A program made the translations under genes and the position numbers. Below the pieces are notes generated by a model. The model was not told where the DNA came from. It was given only the letters and a program-made list of their open reading frames with translations, and did not search any database. Positions 23,907-34,013 of a stretch of 64,000 nt of DNA are shown in pieces. How positions within the stretch are numbered: the stretch's first letter is position 1; each line of letters opens with the position of its first letter. Source of the DNA: Erythroxylum novogranatense. Lineage: Eukaryota > Streptophyta > Magnoliopsida > Malpighiales > Erythroxylaceae. The stretch is from contig CM057233.1 of the NCBI GenBank assembly GCA_029891385.1, positions 11,349,460-11,413,459 of the forward strand, read 5' to 3'.

Positions 23907-24072
23907 TCTGTTAAACGGACATGGGAGTCCTTTAAATGGACCTTCTCGGGTCAAAAGGACCCTTTTCTATGCCTATGTCCATTAGGCGGACATGTATCTC
24001 CGTTAAACGGACTTACTCGGATGGTTTGGTGCATTTTGGGCCGTGAATGTCCGTTAAACGGACATTCACGGG
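23907..24072 (+). repeat. ATGTCCGTTAAACGGACAT palindromic array, copy 1
   Basis: Several perfect or near-perfect copies of a 19 bp palindrome (9 + 1 + 9) or its halves occur in 166 bp. Variants include CCTTTAAATGGACC, GTCCATTAGGCGGAC and CTCCGTTAAACGGA. The last copy extends to a 27 bp palindrome at 24043-24069. Confidence 0.85.
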
Positions 24073-24831
24073 TCAACTTGTGAAAATATCAATTTTTGAC
24101 ACTTTTGGAGGCCGATTTTGATTTTCTGGTCTTCATAAGAGTTGTAGATATAGAATTATAATTTCTAATGGTCTAAGAATGAAATCAATCTGATCTCTAG
24201 ATTGAAAGTTATGGCGTTTGCTCCAAAAGAGTTTCAAATCGATTTAGGGTTTGAGCATGTTGAATTATTTTGATCATAACTTACTCATCCGACCTCAGAT
24301 TGAAGTGATTCTTGAAGCACTGAATTCCTAAGACATGTATCCTTCTCTCCATAAAAATTTGTATCATTTGGAGTTTAATTGAAAGAGTTTGGTTGAATCT
24401 TATGATAATCGGAATGATTTGTTTCATTATGATCTTGTTATTTTTCCTTCCTCATCCGACCTTATCAAATCTTTTGCTAATATCTTTTCCGTCCGACATC
24501 CGAATGACTTGGTTCTTGAAGCGTTGGATTCCTAAAACAATCAATTTCATTTTATGTGAAATTTGTGAATTTTAGAACCTTAATTGAGGAATGTTGTTTA
24601 AATCAAAGTGAGACAGGAAACAGCTTTGATGACTTGTTTGAGATTTGTAGTTTTGAAGAACCAATTTAGTTGAGTTTTGAGAAGATTGTAAATTGAATTT
24701 GTTATTTGATTATTATGAAGAGTTAGGCATTTGAATAAGTACATATGTGAAGATTATAAGTATATATATATGATGTTAGTTTGGATGTGAGAAGCTTTGG
24801 AAAGGGTTGAAGAGGTTTTGGGAAACTCATG

Positions 24832-25020
24832 TCCGTTAAACGGACATGGGAGTCCTTTAAATGGACCTTCTCGGGTCAAAAGGACCCTTTTCTATGCCTA
24901 TGTCCATTAGGCGGACATGTATCTCCGTTAAACGGACTTACTCGGATGGTTTGGTGCATTTTGGGCCGTGAATGTCCGTTAAACGGACATGCATGTCCGT
25001 TAAACTAACATTCACGGGTC
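24832..25020 (+). repeat. ATGTCCGTTAAACGGACAT palindromic array, copy 2
   Basis: The second copy of the array, produced by the duplication of 23696-24620. It gained one extra unit (ACATGCATGTCCGTTAAAC) next to the former 27 bp palindrome. Confidence 0.85.
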
Positions 25021-27851
25021 AGCTTGTGAAAATATCAAATTTTGACACTTTTGGAGGCTGATTTTGATTTTGTGGTCTTCATAAGAGTTGTAGATCTAGA
25101 ATTATACTTTCTAATGGTCTAAGAACGTAATCAATAAGATCTCTAGATTGAAAGTTATGGTGTTTGCACCAAAAGCGTTTCAAATCGATATAGGGTTTCA
25201 GCATGTTGAATTATTTTGATCATAACTTACTCATCCGACCTCGGATTGAAGTGATTCTTGAAGCACTGAATTCCTAAGACATGTATCCTTCTCTCCATAA
25301 AAATTTGTATCATTTGGAGTTTAATTGAAATATTTTGGTTGAATCTTATGATAATTGGAATGATTTGTTTCATTCTGATCTTGCTATTTTTCCTTCCTCA
25401 TCCAACCTTGTCAAATCTTTTGCTAATATCTTTTCTGTCTGAAATCCGAATGACTTGGTTATTGAAGCGTTGGATTCCTAAGAGAATGAATTTCATTTAT
25501 GTGAAATTTGTGAATTTTAGAGCCTTAATTGACGAATATTGTTTAAATCAAAGTGAGACAGGAAATTTCTAAACATAGTTTAGTATTTTGTGAAATTCGA
25601 GACCTGTAGAGGTTCGATTGAAGAGCGTTTTGAGGCAAAATAAAGTTAAGACATGGGGCTACAAGTCATATGAAGAAATGAAATTTCAATTTAGCCTTTA
25701 AGAATGCCAATTTGTGGAAGTAAGTGAATTGCTAGAAAATGTGTTAGTAGAATGATATGTCCGACATGTTTGGACTATAAATTTTGGTGTAGTGCTCCAA
25801 ATTGAATGATTTTTTAGGCATTATGAAATTAAGACAATGATGAACAATTCTCTAGAAGGAAGTTTAGATAAATTCCTTCAAATTGATAGTGCAAAACATG
25901 TCCTAAAGTAGCACGATTTAAAAGTAAAGTTCAAGGGCAAATAGGGAACATCACTTAAAGAGTTAGAGTTTTAGCCTATCATGGAGGGGCAATTCAGTCA
26001 TTGGCCACTCATTTAATGAGTTGGAACTATAAAAGAAGGGACTAACATTGGAAGAGAAGAAAATTCACGAAATTTGGGGAGAAAAGAAAGAAAGAAAGGA
26101 AAGAGAGAAGAGGGATATCGTGGGATGAAGGAGAAAAAGGAAAGAAGAGATAGGGTTTCGGATTTTTGAGGGATTCAAGCTTACTTTTCATTGATTCATG
26201 AAGGAAAAAGAGGGAAGGAGAAGAGAGCTTCCTTCCAAGCCAAGCAATTTTGAAATTTTAGAAGAAATGTGGTAAGAGTCAATCTTTAATCTTTGATCTT
26301 TTAGTGAGATTTTGGTTTAGTGGGCACAAGATTTGTTTGGGTTTGTGAATTCTAGGTTTAATTTTGGAGAGTTCATGTGTTAATTGGATAAATTTTGGAT
26401 GTTGATTTAATTAGAGTTTGTGGTTTGAATTGGGGCAAATTCAAGAAATGATTGGAGAAATTGAAGCTCTAATCAACTCCAAGCATGGATAAAAATGTGG
26501 GTAATATGTTTGTTTTTTAAATTTTTAAAGCTATTTGTAAGTTTTGGAAAAATCAAGAAAGTGATCATGTTTCTAAGATATTGTTTTACAATTGATTTTG
26601 GAAAGATTATGAATTGTTAAGTTCATTATTCCCAAATGATTTAAGAAATTCCTCTAATTGTTTTCGGACAATTTTTATAAATGATTTAAATGGTTCATTC
26701 AATGGCTTTTGAATGATTTGATAAAGTTGAAATACTCGTTTGAGTTCATTATGTTTAATTGATTGAAAATTCAATATGTGAACTTACGTGACATGAATTT
26801 TAAATGATTTGCAATTGTCTAAAATATGCATTTTTTGTTTGGAATAATTGAAAATTGTTATGTGAATTATGGTTTGCAAATTGTGAAGAAATGCTAGAAA
26901 TGCATATATATGTCATGCACATGAAATCAAGTTTTCAAGAATGTTGCCATTTGGGCAAAGAATTTTTCAATGCATAAATTACATGTTATGTGGGTTCAAC
27001 ATAGTCCCTCAAGAACCGTCACGTGCACGTCGACCTAAGAAAAGGCTTTTCCCCTTGCCCGCTAGAGGCACGAAGTTCCTTTTAGGAATTGTGTAGTCAT
27101 CATGTGTATGGACTTGCCAAACCATTATGATGTGTTATAGGATTTTGATGTTGCATGAAATGTGATGCATTCATATCTTTAAAATTGTTCATGCTGTGTG
27201 AAAGGAAAAATTTGAGTTTTACGAGAATAAGAAAGTGAGGTTTTAACTGTGACAGTTTTGGCATTTGGGTATAAATGTTTTGAAAAGTTGAAGAGTTTGT
27301 GAAATAAACACTTGATGAAGTATTTACTGTGAAATCCTTTATAAGATGGAAAAGTTTTGAGAAATGGTTTTTGCTTATTTTTCAACTTATAAGCATATTA
27401 TCCACGAGCTCTCTAGCTCACCCCCCCCCCTTTCATCCCCATCTCCAGGTATTCGAGCAGGAGATTGGATGAAAGCATGTCAAGACTTTATGTTCGTTTT
27501 GTATAGCGTGTGTTTTGTATAAAGTAGAGTTTGATATTGATTTTGTATAGGTCTTGGATATGGCTTAAATTGCCATAAATGTATTACAAGCATTTTATTT
27601 CAGGATGTATGAGAATTATAAAATTGTATAGATTTGAGTAAGATATGTATGATGTATATAAATGATGAAGTTATGTATGGCTTGGAGAAATAAACCATAT
27701 GTAGGGCTATGGATTGTAACTTGCGATGTTATGAGTATATGATATGATATGATTGGTTTGAGATTGGATTGAATTATGTTTTGTATATGGATTTGAGTAT
27801 GTTTGTGTTTTGGATTCCGGACGAGTGGTCCAATGACTTTGATAATCGATT

Positions 27852-27854
<3 letters not shown>

Positions 27855-27887
<33 letters not shown>
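27855..27887. repeat. (AT)n microsatellite
   Basis: A pure AT dinucleotide run of about 33 bp within the Gypsy-C LTR. Confidence 0.95.
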
Positions 27888-27890
<3 letters not shown>

Positions 27891-28521
27891 GTGTACTCAA
27901 GTTATTTGCAGGTTTGGGTTATTGAAAGTGCAGCCGTTATGCTGCCGGATTTTCATATGGTAGTATATGGATAAGTGAAATTGTGTATGAAATTGTGGAT
28001 TTATTGACATAAGTATGAGATTGTTATGGTAAAGAATAAGAATATGACGAATAAGAAGAATCAAGTAATTTGAGATAAGTATGAGTTTAAGGATAAGTTT
28101 CCAAGTATGAAAGATGAAAGAAATGAATAAGAGAAAGAGAAGAAAAAAATTATACCGTTTCGTATAGGTCAAGTATAAGGTATCCAACGTAACGCTTCCT
28201 TAAGATAATTATTCCCAGATGTCGGACACTTGTAATACTATTCGATTTCTTTTCATTTGTATGTTTTGTTTCCCAATTGAATTCGATCCGTATCTGTTTC
28301 GCTGGTTTGTTATTCGATAATCCGATTCGAAATCGTTTCGTATATGTTTCCGAATTTATGTTCGATTTGAATCTTCGATTTCATTTGTATTCGATCCTAT
28401 TTGTTTCGCTCTTGATTTCGCGTTTTCGTCTATCGCTTTGGATTTAGTATACGTTTGTTTCGATTTCTGTTATCCGCTTTTTCGATTGGGATCCGGCCTC
28501 TAGATCGGGTTCCAACATAGA

Positions 28522-28533
28522 TGGTATCAAAGC
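28522..28533 (+). promoter_or_regulatory. Gypsy-C primer-binding site
   Basis: TGGTATCAAAGC starts four bases after the LTR end CCAACA (28517). It is the same initiator-Met-type site as in Copia-B. Confidence 0.8.
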
Positions 28534-29346
28534 AAGAGTGATAGTGTTAAGTTTAAGAAGTTGGGTTATGGATCCAACAAATCTGGTATGCTCGGTGTCA
28601 AAACTTGCGCGTTTCCCATGGTGCAGCACCATCACCTGACATCGACATCAGGCTCTCCTCTCAGTGATCCTTCCCAATGTCGTCGCCTCGTTGGTCGCCT
28701 CATCTATCTCACCATTACTCGACCTGAAATCAGCTACCCAGTTCACATTCTCAGCCAATTCATGCATGACCCTCGCGATGATCATCTTCATGCAGCCATG
28801 CGTGTTCTCCGCTACTTGAAGTCAGCTCCTGGACAAGGACTTCTCCTTTCCTCTGATAGTAATGTTCACCTCACTGCCTACTGTGATGCTGATTGGGCTG
28901 GTTGCCCCATGACCAGGCGGTCTACCACTGGATATTTCACTATGCTTGGCTCCTATTCCCTTTCTTGGAAAACTAAGAAACAACCCACTGTGTCCCGCTC
29001 CTCTGCAGAGGCTGAATACCGTTCTATGGCCGCTGCGACCAGTGAATTACTTTGGCTACGAGCGATTCTTTCTGATTTGGGTGTTCGTCATGATGCCCTA
29101 ATGACGTTATTCTGTGGCAATCAAACGGCGCTTCATATTGCTGCTAATCCAGTCTACCACGAATGCACCAAACATATTGAAATTGATTGTCACTTTGTCC
29201 GTGAACGATTACAATCTAATGATATTGAGACTCGTTATGTTCCTTCCCACACTCAACTAGCAGATATCTTCACCAAAGCTTTGGGCCGAGACTAATTTCA
29301 CCATCTTTTAAGCAAGTTGGGCATTATTAATCTTCATGCTCCAACT

Positions 29347-29356
29347 TGAGGGGGAG
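29347..29356 (+). promoter_or_regulatory. Copia-B polypurine tract
   Basis: TGAGGGGGAG lies directly before the 3' LTR and overlaps the pol stop codon, as is common in plant copia elements. Confidence 0.88.
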
Positions 29357-29572
29357 TATTGGATTGAATGTAAATCAGGGATTTGGGATTTGTTAATATC
29401 TTCTAGGATTTGTTAGCATCTATTAGAATCACAGTCAACTGTCAATTATGGTAGGTACTGCATTTTAGGATTAGACGTCTCCCTCTTTTGAGGCATGAAT
29501 GAAGCTTGTATATTTGTAGATATATCCATCAATAATCAAGAGGCACCTAAGCCTAACAGCTCTATTTTATCA
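29357..29572 (+). repeat. Copia-B 3' LTR
   Basis: 216 bp from TATTGGATTG to TTTTATCA. It aligns over its full length to 16480-16695 with a limited number of substitutions and no net indel. Confidence 0.92.
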
Positions 29573-29577
29573 TTTTC

Positions 29578-29743
29578 AACTATTAGAAAAGAAAGACACA
29601 ACAAACCCACAAAACGAAGAGAGCAGTGAAACGAAGAGAGACAAAACAAAAAAAACTCATTCCAGTACAAGAAAAAATAACACAATTGATATATTCGGTA
29701 GAACAGAAAACAATTCATGAAAAATCAGATGCTCTGATACCAA
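29578..29743 (-). other. Copia-A leader start with primer-binding site
   Basis: Between the Copia-B target-site duplication and the Copia-A LTR. GCTCTGATACCA at 29731-29742 is the reverse complement of TGGTATCAGAGC, an initiator-Met primer-binding site, one base inside the LTR edge at 29744. The rest is A-rich leader and holds no gene. It continues (minus strand) at 16479 once Copia-B is removed. Confidence 0.85.
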
Positions 29744-29775
29744 TGATGGAATTTATGAACTGATCATATACCATA
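29744..29775 (-). repeat. Copia-A 5' LTR, inner piece
   Basis: TGATGGAATTTATGAAC onward matches 9198 and 1384. It stops at CATATACCATA, where Copia-C is inserted with TSD CCATA, and continues at 49227. Confidence 0.9.
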
Positions 29776-31081
29776 TGTTAGAGTAGTGCCCTAAAGGCAA
29801 TCGCCTTTAGCGCATTTTGTACAAATTTGTATACAGTCTTTATAAATAAATAAAGAAAGGCATATTTCATTAATTTGTTGTTCATTATTTATGAACTGAT
29901 ATAGATCTGTAATCAAATTAATGAAGTCCATGATATATGACATAGCATGAAGGAAATTATGATGTGATCATACTACTGTGATTCCTATCATGTGCAATTA
30001 TGTCATTATCTAAATTATCCCTATTCATAGGATTACTAAGACTGGACATCGGTAATCCGGAAAGACTAGCACATCTCAAGCTCCTTGATTTGATCAAGCG
30101 GTGGATCTCTAAAGCGTAAATATGAGATATTTAGGGTTGAGATGTGGATGCTTACTAGAGGTAGTAAGTACATTGGATGACCCGCCATGAGATCATCACA
30201 TGGATGTCCTATTCTAATGTCGGTGATAATCTCATCATAGCAATGGTGCAAGTATCCTTAGACTTGAGGTGCTCAAGGATATCTTGGATCTTGATTCGTG
30301 CTTTGACTCCATTCCTTGTTGCCTTGCTGAGGTCGCTCATAGGGTGGTGCTTGGGTACAGTTTGAGGTATTCAAGGTAATTGAGTAGCCAATAGAGGATT
30401 CACCACTTCAATGATAGCGAAGATGATACCCATGGCCTCTTGTCGGGGTCATTACTTAGAAATCTCGGCGAGTATGTATGTCGTGAAGAGTGTCTTCATG
30501 ACATATAAAGTAATGAGTCCCGTGACAAGAACTGAAATCACTGGACTAGATTTGGACGTAGTCGGTCTAGTAAGAGTTGACACAGTGCCCATACTCATAA
30601 CCAAGTGGGGTATAGGATGGTGAAAGGACGAATTGCACGGTAATTGTCTATGGAAGGGTTCGTTATATGGTCCATGATGAATATATATTCATTCGTCAAA
30701 CCAATTACTTTCCGGTCAATTGGGGGTCATGATGTGTTGCTAGATACCGCTCATGACTTGCTTAGATTAAGTATTAATCTAAGTGGCCAACATAACCGGG
30801 AACCTAATGGGTCACACGTATAAGAGTGTCTTGGAGAACTTGTAAAATAGTTTTGGACAGAGTTCCAATATATTGAGAGCAATAGGATTAAATGGATCCC
30901 GATGAGATCGAGATATGTCCCGATGAGATCGAGATATGTCCCGATGAGATCGCGACATTGATATTGCTGAAAAAGGTTTTCGGGGATTTTTCCCATACTG
31001 GGACCCGGTAGGCCGGTAGGACTGACCCCAGTTTGACTGGACCGCTTCAGCAATTATATATATTAATTAATTAAGTAAATA

Positions 31082-31118
<37 letters not shown>

Positions 31119-31647
31119 TGTACGTGGATGGAGGAGAGGAAGCATAAGAAGCTTCCATTTATATGCTTAGTCATTAATGAATTTAATGACTAAAAGACAA
31201 AATGGAAAAGTGAAAAAGGTGATGATCTTCGTGGCTTATGGGCATGAAAGATGAAAAAGGAGTTTCTTTGGTCTTAAGCTAAGGATGATCGTTGGCTTGG
31301 CATGAGAGAGGAAGAAATGGTTTAGAGAAAAAAGTTCTCTTTCTTCTTCATCATCATCGTGCTTCACCTTCTTCAAGCTTCTCCTCCATCATTTTCCAAG
31401 CTCTCCATAGAACAAAGGTAAGATCTAGCAGTCTTTAATTTGTTCTAGCTACTCCCGGGTCAAAGGGTTTGTCCCGGTTAGGTTCTTCGATCTCTGCGTG
31501 GATACCGTTAGAGACGGTCTCTTTTGGTCGTTCGGTTTAAGTTTGTTATATATACACTTGGATCCTGGCTTTCGGGAAGGTCCCGGAACAAAAATTTTTG
31601 TTTTCCGCACCGTGGGCATGTGATGCTCACACCGGGATTTTCCTACA
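29776..31647 (+). repeat. Copia-C 5' LTR
   Basis: 1,872 bp from TGTTAGAGTAGTG to TTTTCCTACA. It begins with a perfect hairpin CTAAAGGC-AATC-GCCTTTAG. A 21 bp unit (GTCCCGATGAGATCGAGATAT) is present about three times at 30898-30958, but about twice in the 3' LTR. An AT microsatellite lies at 31085-31115. No gene is present; small frames are shadows. Confidence 0.92.
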
Positions 31648-31648
31648 G

Positions 31649-31660
31649 TGGTATCAGAGA
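31649..31660 (+). promoter_or_regulatory. Copia-C primer-binding site
   Basis: TGGTATCAGAGA starts one base after the LTR end. It matches the initiator-Met type except for its last base. Confidence 0.9.
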
Positions 31661-32770
31661 CACTTGTGTCGTATATAACAACGAAACCCTGACTAGGTCG
31701 GAGTTGCTATAGCTTGTGATGATGATGCATGTTATATGTGTTGAATTTTGAATTCAGTATGAGATATATTTTTCGAAATTTTCTTTCCCAGATATGTTCA
31801 CAAGATGTTGTTGCATATGTCTATGGAAGCCCAGAATTTATCAATGTGATTTGATATGGTTTTGCTAATTTATTCCCTAATGTGCTGGGTGCTGTCTTTG
31901 TGCACATTCACTGAACAGGCATGCTTATAAATTCGAGAATAAATTGTAGAAAAATGGTTTTTAAGATTTTCTTTCACCTACATGTCCCTAAGATGTTTAT
32001 GAATGTCTCTGTGGATGAAAAAATGTTTTTGAGGTGATTTACTATTTATTTGAGAATTTATTGTGTGCTGTTGGGAATAGCTGTGTTAAGGAACACAGAT
32101 TTTGCATTGGCTTTGTTGCTGAGGTTGAATGAGTTTTTGATGGAAATAAATCCTGAAAAACTTCATGGAGCATGTTGGGAAAATTTAGTGACCTCTATAA
32201 TTTTCTCAGAATTTATTGAAATTGTTTCAATGGGTTTTTCAAGCAAAACATAGAACTTGGCAGTTTTGAGAAAGTTGCTAGAGCTGTTTTGTTTGGAATA
32301 AGAAATAGTGTAGATTTCAGTTCCAATGCCTTAGATCATTTTTAATGTGATTAAAAATGTGTTACATTGATGTTGTATGCTTGCCTAAATGAATTGTTTG
32401 AAATTAGGTTTCCAAATAATTTTCCAATGTCAAATGTGTCTCATTAGCGTCTCGATAGTATATTCTCTTATCTTGATTGTTTTGGCCGTCACAAATTTTG
32501 TGACATCTGCCGAAGTAGTCTTGATAAAGTGTAGACTACCTAGAGATACTTAGGGTGATAATTTGATATTCTCGAATTATTTGGAAATCCAAGTGAATAA
32601 CAGTGTATACACCGATTTCAAATTCTTCATGTATAGTTTTGACTATATATGGTAAGCAACAATGAAAGTGTTTCATTGGTACATCATAATATTGTGTATT
32701 AGACTTGGTGTTGTGAATTTGAACTATACGAATTGAGAAATTAGCCAATTAAGATAGCAATTTCTCTTGG

Positions 32771-32949
32771 ATAAGTCGACTTACACAATGTACAAGTCGA
32801 CTTGTCCGTGCACTGTAGACGCATAAATCGACTTGCACAATGGAACAAGTCGACTTGTTCGTGCACAGTTGCACAAGTCGACTTACACATGCATAAGTCG
32901 ACTTATACAGAGGCATAAGTCGACTTATACATACACAAGTCGACTTATA
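32771..32949 (+). repeat. AAGTCGACTT palindromic array in Copia-C leader
   Basis: Eight copies, seven exact and one AAATCGACTT variant, of the self-complementary word AAGTCGACTT lie 18-30 bp apart. Most are extended to ATAAGTCGACTTAT or ACAAGTCGACTTGT. Linkers are rich in ACA/GCA. Confidence 0.9.
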
Positions 32950-33154
32950 ACATGCAAAGGAGGGATGATGGATGATTTTAGGTATAAATTCAATGTGATT
33001 GATGAAGTACCCTAAATCATTCCATATAGTCATAGTGACTATAATCCTACGGCTTGGAGAAGAAGAAGATGAGACCTAAAAACCCTCAAATCATATGAAA
33101 ACTAACGCCTTCCACTAATATGGGGAGAACCAGAGTTCTTATAGAGTTGGGTTG

Positions 33155-33544
33155 TTGGGCAAACCCAAGCTCACTCTATACGGATATGTTCGAACCATGG
33201 AAAATGAGATTTTTGGATTAATGGGTCGGTTTTCACTAGAAGCGTTGATTTGTTGAGCAAACTCAAGGTCAACATGGACAGAGGCGTAATTGGGTAGTGT
33301 ACATCAGATGTACACACATCAAGAGTTGATAACCCAATGTGTGTGCATACATCAAAAGTTGATAGCACTAGTCGATAGTTGCACCTAAGATGGAAATGGT
33401 ATGATTGATACCTGCCGATTGAACTAAGGTGGCTTGTTGGGCAAACCCAAGGTCATTTTAGGAATGTCGGATTTCTATCTATGATGCAATTGGTATGACC
33501 GATACCTACCGATTGAACTAAGGTGGCTTGTTGGGCAAACCCAA
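33155..33544 (+). repeat. Four TTGGG-CAAA-CCCAA hairpins in Copia-C leader
   Basis: Inverted repeats at 33155-33168, 33253-33266, 33437-33450 and 33531-33544, each followed by GGTCA or GCTCA. The second is TTGAG-CAAA-CTCAA, where both arms changed together so that pairing is kept. Copia-E has the same four at 37551-37928, with the second again the TTGAG/CTCAA form. Confidence 0.85.
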
Positions 33545-33732
33545 GGTCATTTTTAGGAATGTCGAATATCGACCCACTAGGACATTATGTCATAATGTTT
33601 CTTGGATTCGTACTGAGGGTTATGGATTCTTTGAAACTAGTGGGAGCCATATACATATCATGCAAGTCCTTATGATTATGCATCTATTCGTATTCTAACA
33701 TTCTTTCTCTCTTTCCCTTTAGGTTATTGAAG

Positions 33733-34013
33733 ATGACTTCCAGTGTGAGCTTGCGCTCGCTTATGGAATCCAACAAGTTAACTGGACCAAATTTTCTCGA
33801 TTGGCTGAGAAATCTGAGAATTGTTCTCAGGTCTGAGGAACTGGGATATATCCTAGATGTTCCACTTCTTGATCCACCTGTTGTTGATGCTTCTGATGAG
33901 GATTAGAAAGCATATCGAAAGCATCTTAAAGACAGTGACACGGCTACCTACATTATGCTTGCCTCGATGTCACCAGAGCTGCAGAAGCAGCATGAGTCTA
34001 TGGATGCTCATAC
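33733..34013 (+). pseudogene. gag: Copia-C gag, first part
   Basis: ATG at 33733 starts the copia Gag (LRSLMESNKLTGPNFLDWL; LRIVLRSEELGYILDVP). A TAG at 33904-33906 breaks it, then KAYRKHLKDSDTATYIMLASM follows in frame up to HT at 34013. Copia-E is inserted there and the gene continues at 43748. The frame listed as starting at 33955 is just this tail running into the Copia-E LTR. Confidence 0.88.

Larger units (their letters stand above)
23696..25565 (+). repeat. Tandem duplication of ~0.93 kb within the Gypsy-C LTR
   Basis: Two direct copies, 23696-24620 and 24621-25565, both start CAGCTTTGATGACTTG and end GAGACAGGAAA. They differ by scattered point changes. The second copy is about 20 bp longer because it has one extra palindrome unit near 24990. 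The duplication explains much of the unusual LTR length. The paired small frames at 24393 and 25339 are shadows of it. Confidence 0.88.
23181..28579 (+). mobile_element. Gypsy-C: single-LTR derivative with AATCT target-site duplication
   Basis: A 5.4 kb non-coding insertion begins TGTTGGACCCCG and ends GGATCCAACA. It is flanked by AATCT at 23176-23180 and 28580-28584. Most of it (23181-28517) looks like one very long LTR ending GGGTTCCAACA. Four bases later there is a primer-binding site TGGTATCAAAGC (28522-28533), then only 46 bp to the end. No second full LTR, gag or pol is present. Part of the LTR (about 26450-28517) matches Gypsy-D (49468-51230, opposite strand), which supports a gypsy-type LTR. 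Confidence 0.82.
22081..29349 (+). pseudogene. pol: Copia-B reverse transcriptase and RNase H, split by Gypsy-C
   Basis: From 22386 the RT domain is well preserved: [49 protein letters not shown] and catalytic YVDD (about 22990-23000). It is cut after LDILKES at 23180 by Gypsy-C and resumes at 28585 with GMLGVKTCAFPM. RNase H follows: YCDADWAGCPMTRRSTTGY, SSAEAEYRSMA and HIEIDCHFVRERL. A TAA at 29293-29295 (expected Gln) is followed in frame by FHHLLSKLGI and the true end at TGA 29347-29349. The 22081-22385 part is the variable linker between integrase and RT. Confidence 0.9.
16475..29577 (+). mobile_element. Copia-B LTR retrotransposon with TTTTC target-site duplication
   Basis: Two 216 bp LTRs (16480-16695 and 29357-29572) flank copia-type gag and pol. 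TTTTC occurs directly outside both (16475-16479 and 29573-29577). The span is 13.1 kb, but two later insertions (19022-21910 and 23181-28579) account for about 8.3 kb, leaving a normal copia size of about 4.8 kb. Short LTRs and the RT sequence ([10 protein letters not shown]) fit the Ale/Retrofit lineage. It lies in the leader of Copia-A. Several premature stops make it non-autonomous. Confidence 0.92.
31661..33732 (+). other. Copia-C long untranslated leader with palindromic repeats
   Basis: About 2.1 kb between the primer-binding site and the gag ATG, without a coding signal. It carries the AAGTCGACTT array (32771-32949) and four TTGGG-type hairpins. A ~75 bp tandem duplication is also visible around 33400-33560 (CGATACCTRCCGATTGAAC). 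The same order of parts recurs in the Copia-E leader, so the arrangement is a family trait. Confidence 0.75.

Noticed and set aside
24393..25572. Two similar hydrophobic small proteins (60 and 77 codons)
   Set aside because: They are the two copies of the Gypsy-C LTR duplication and have no support as genes beyond being repeated.
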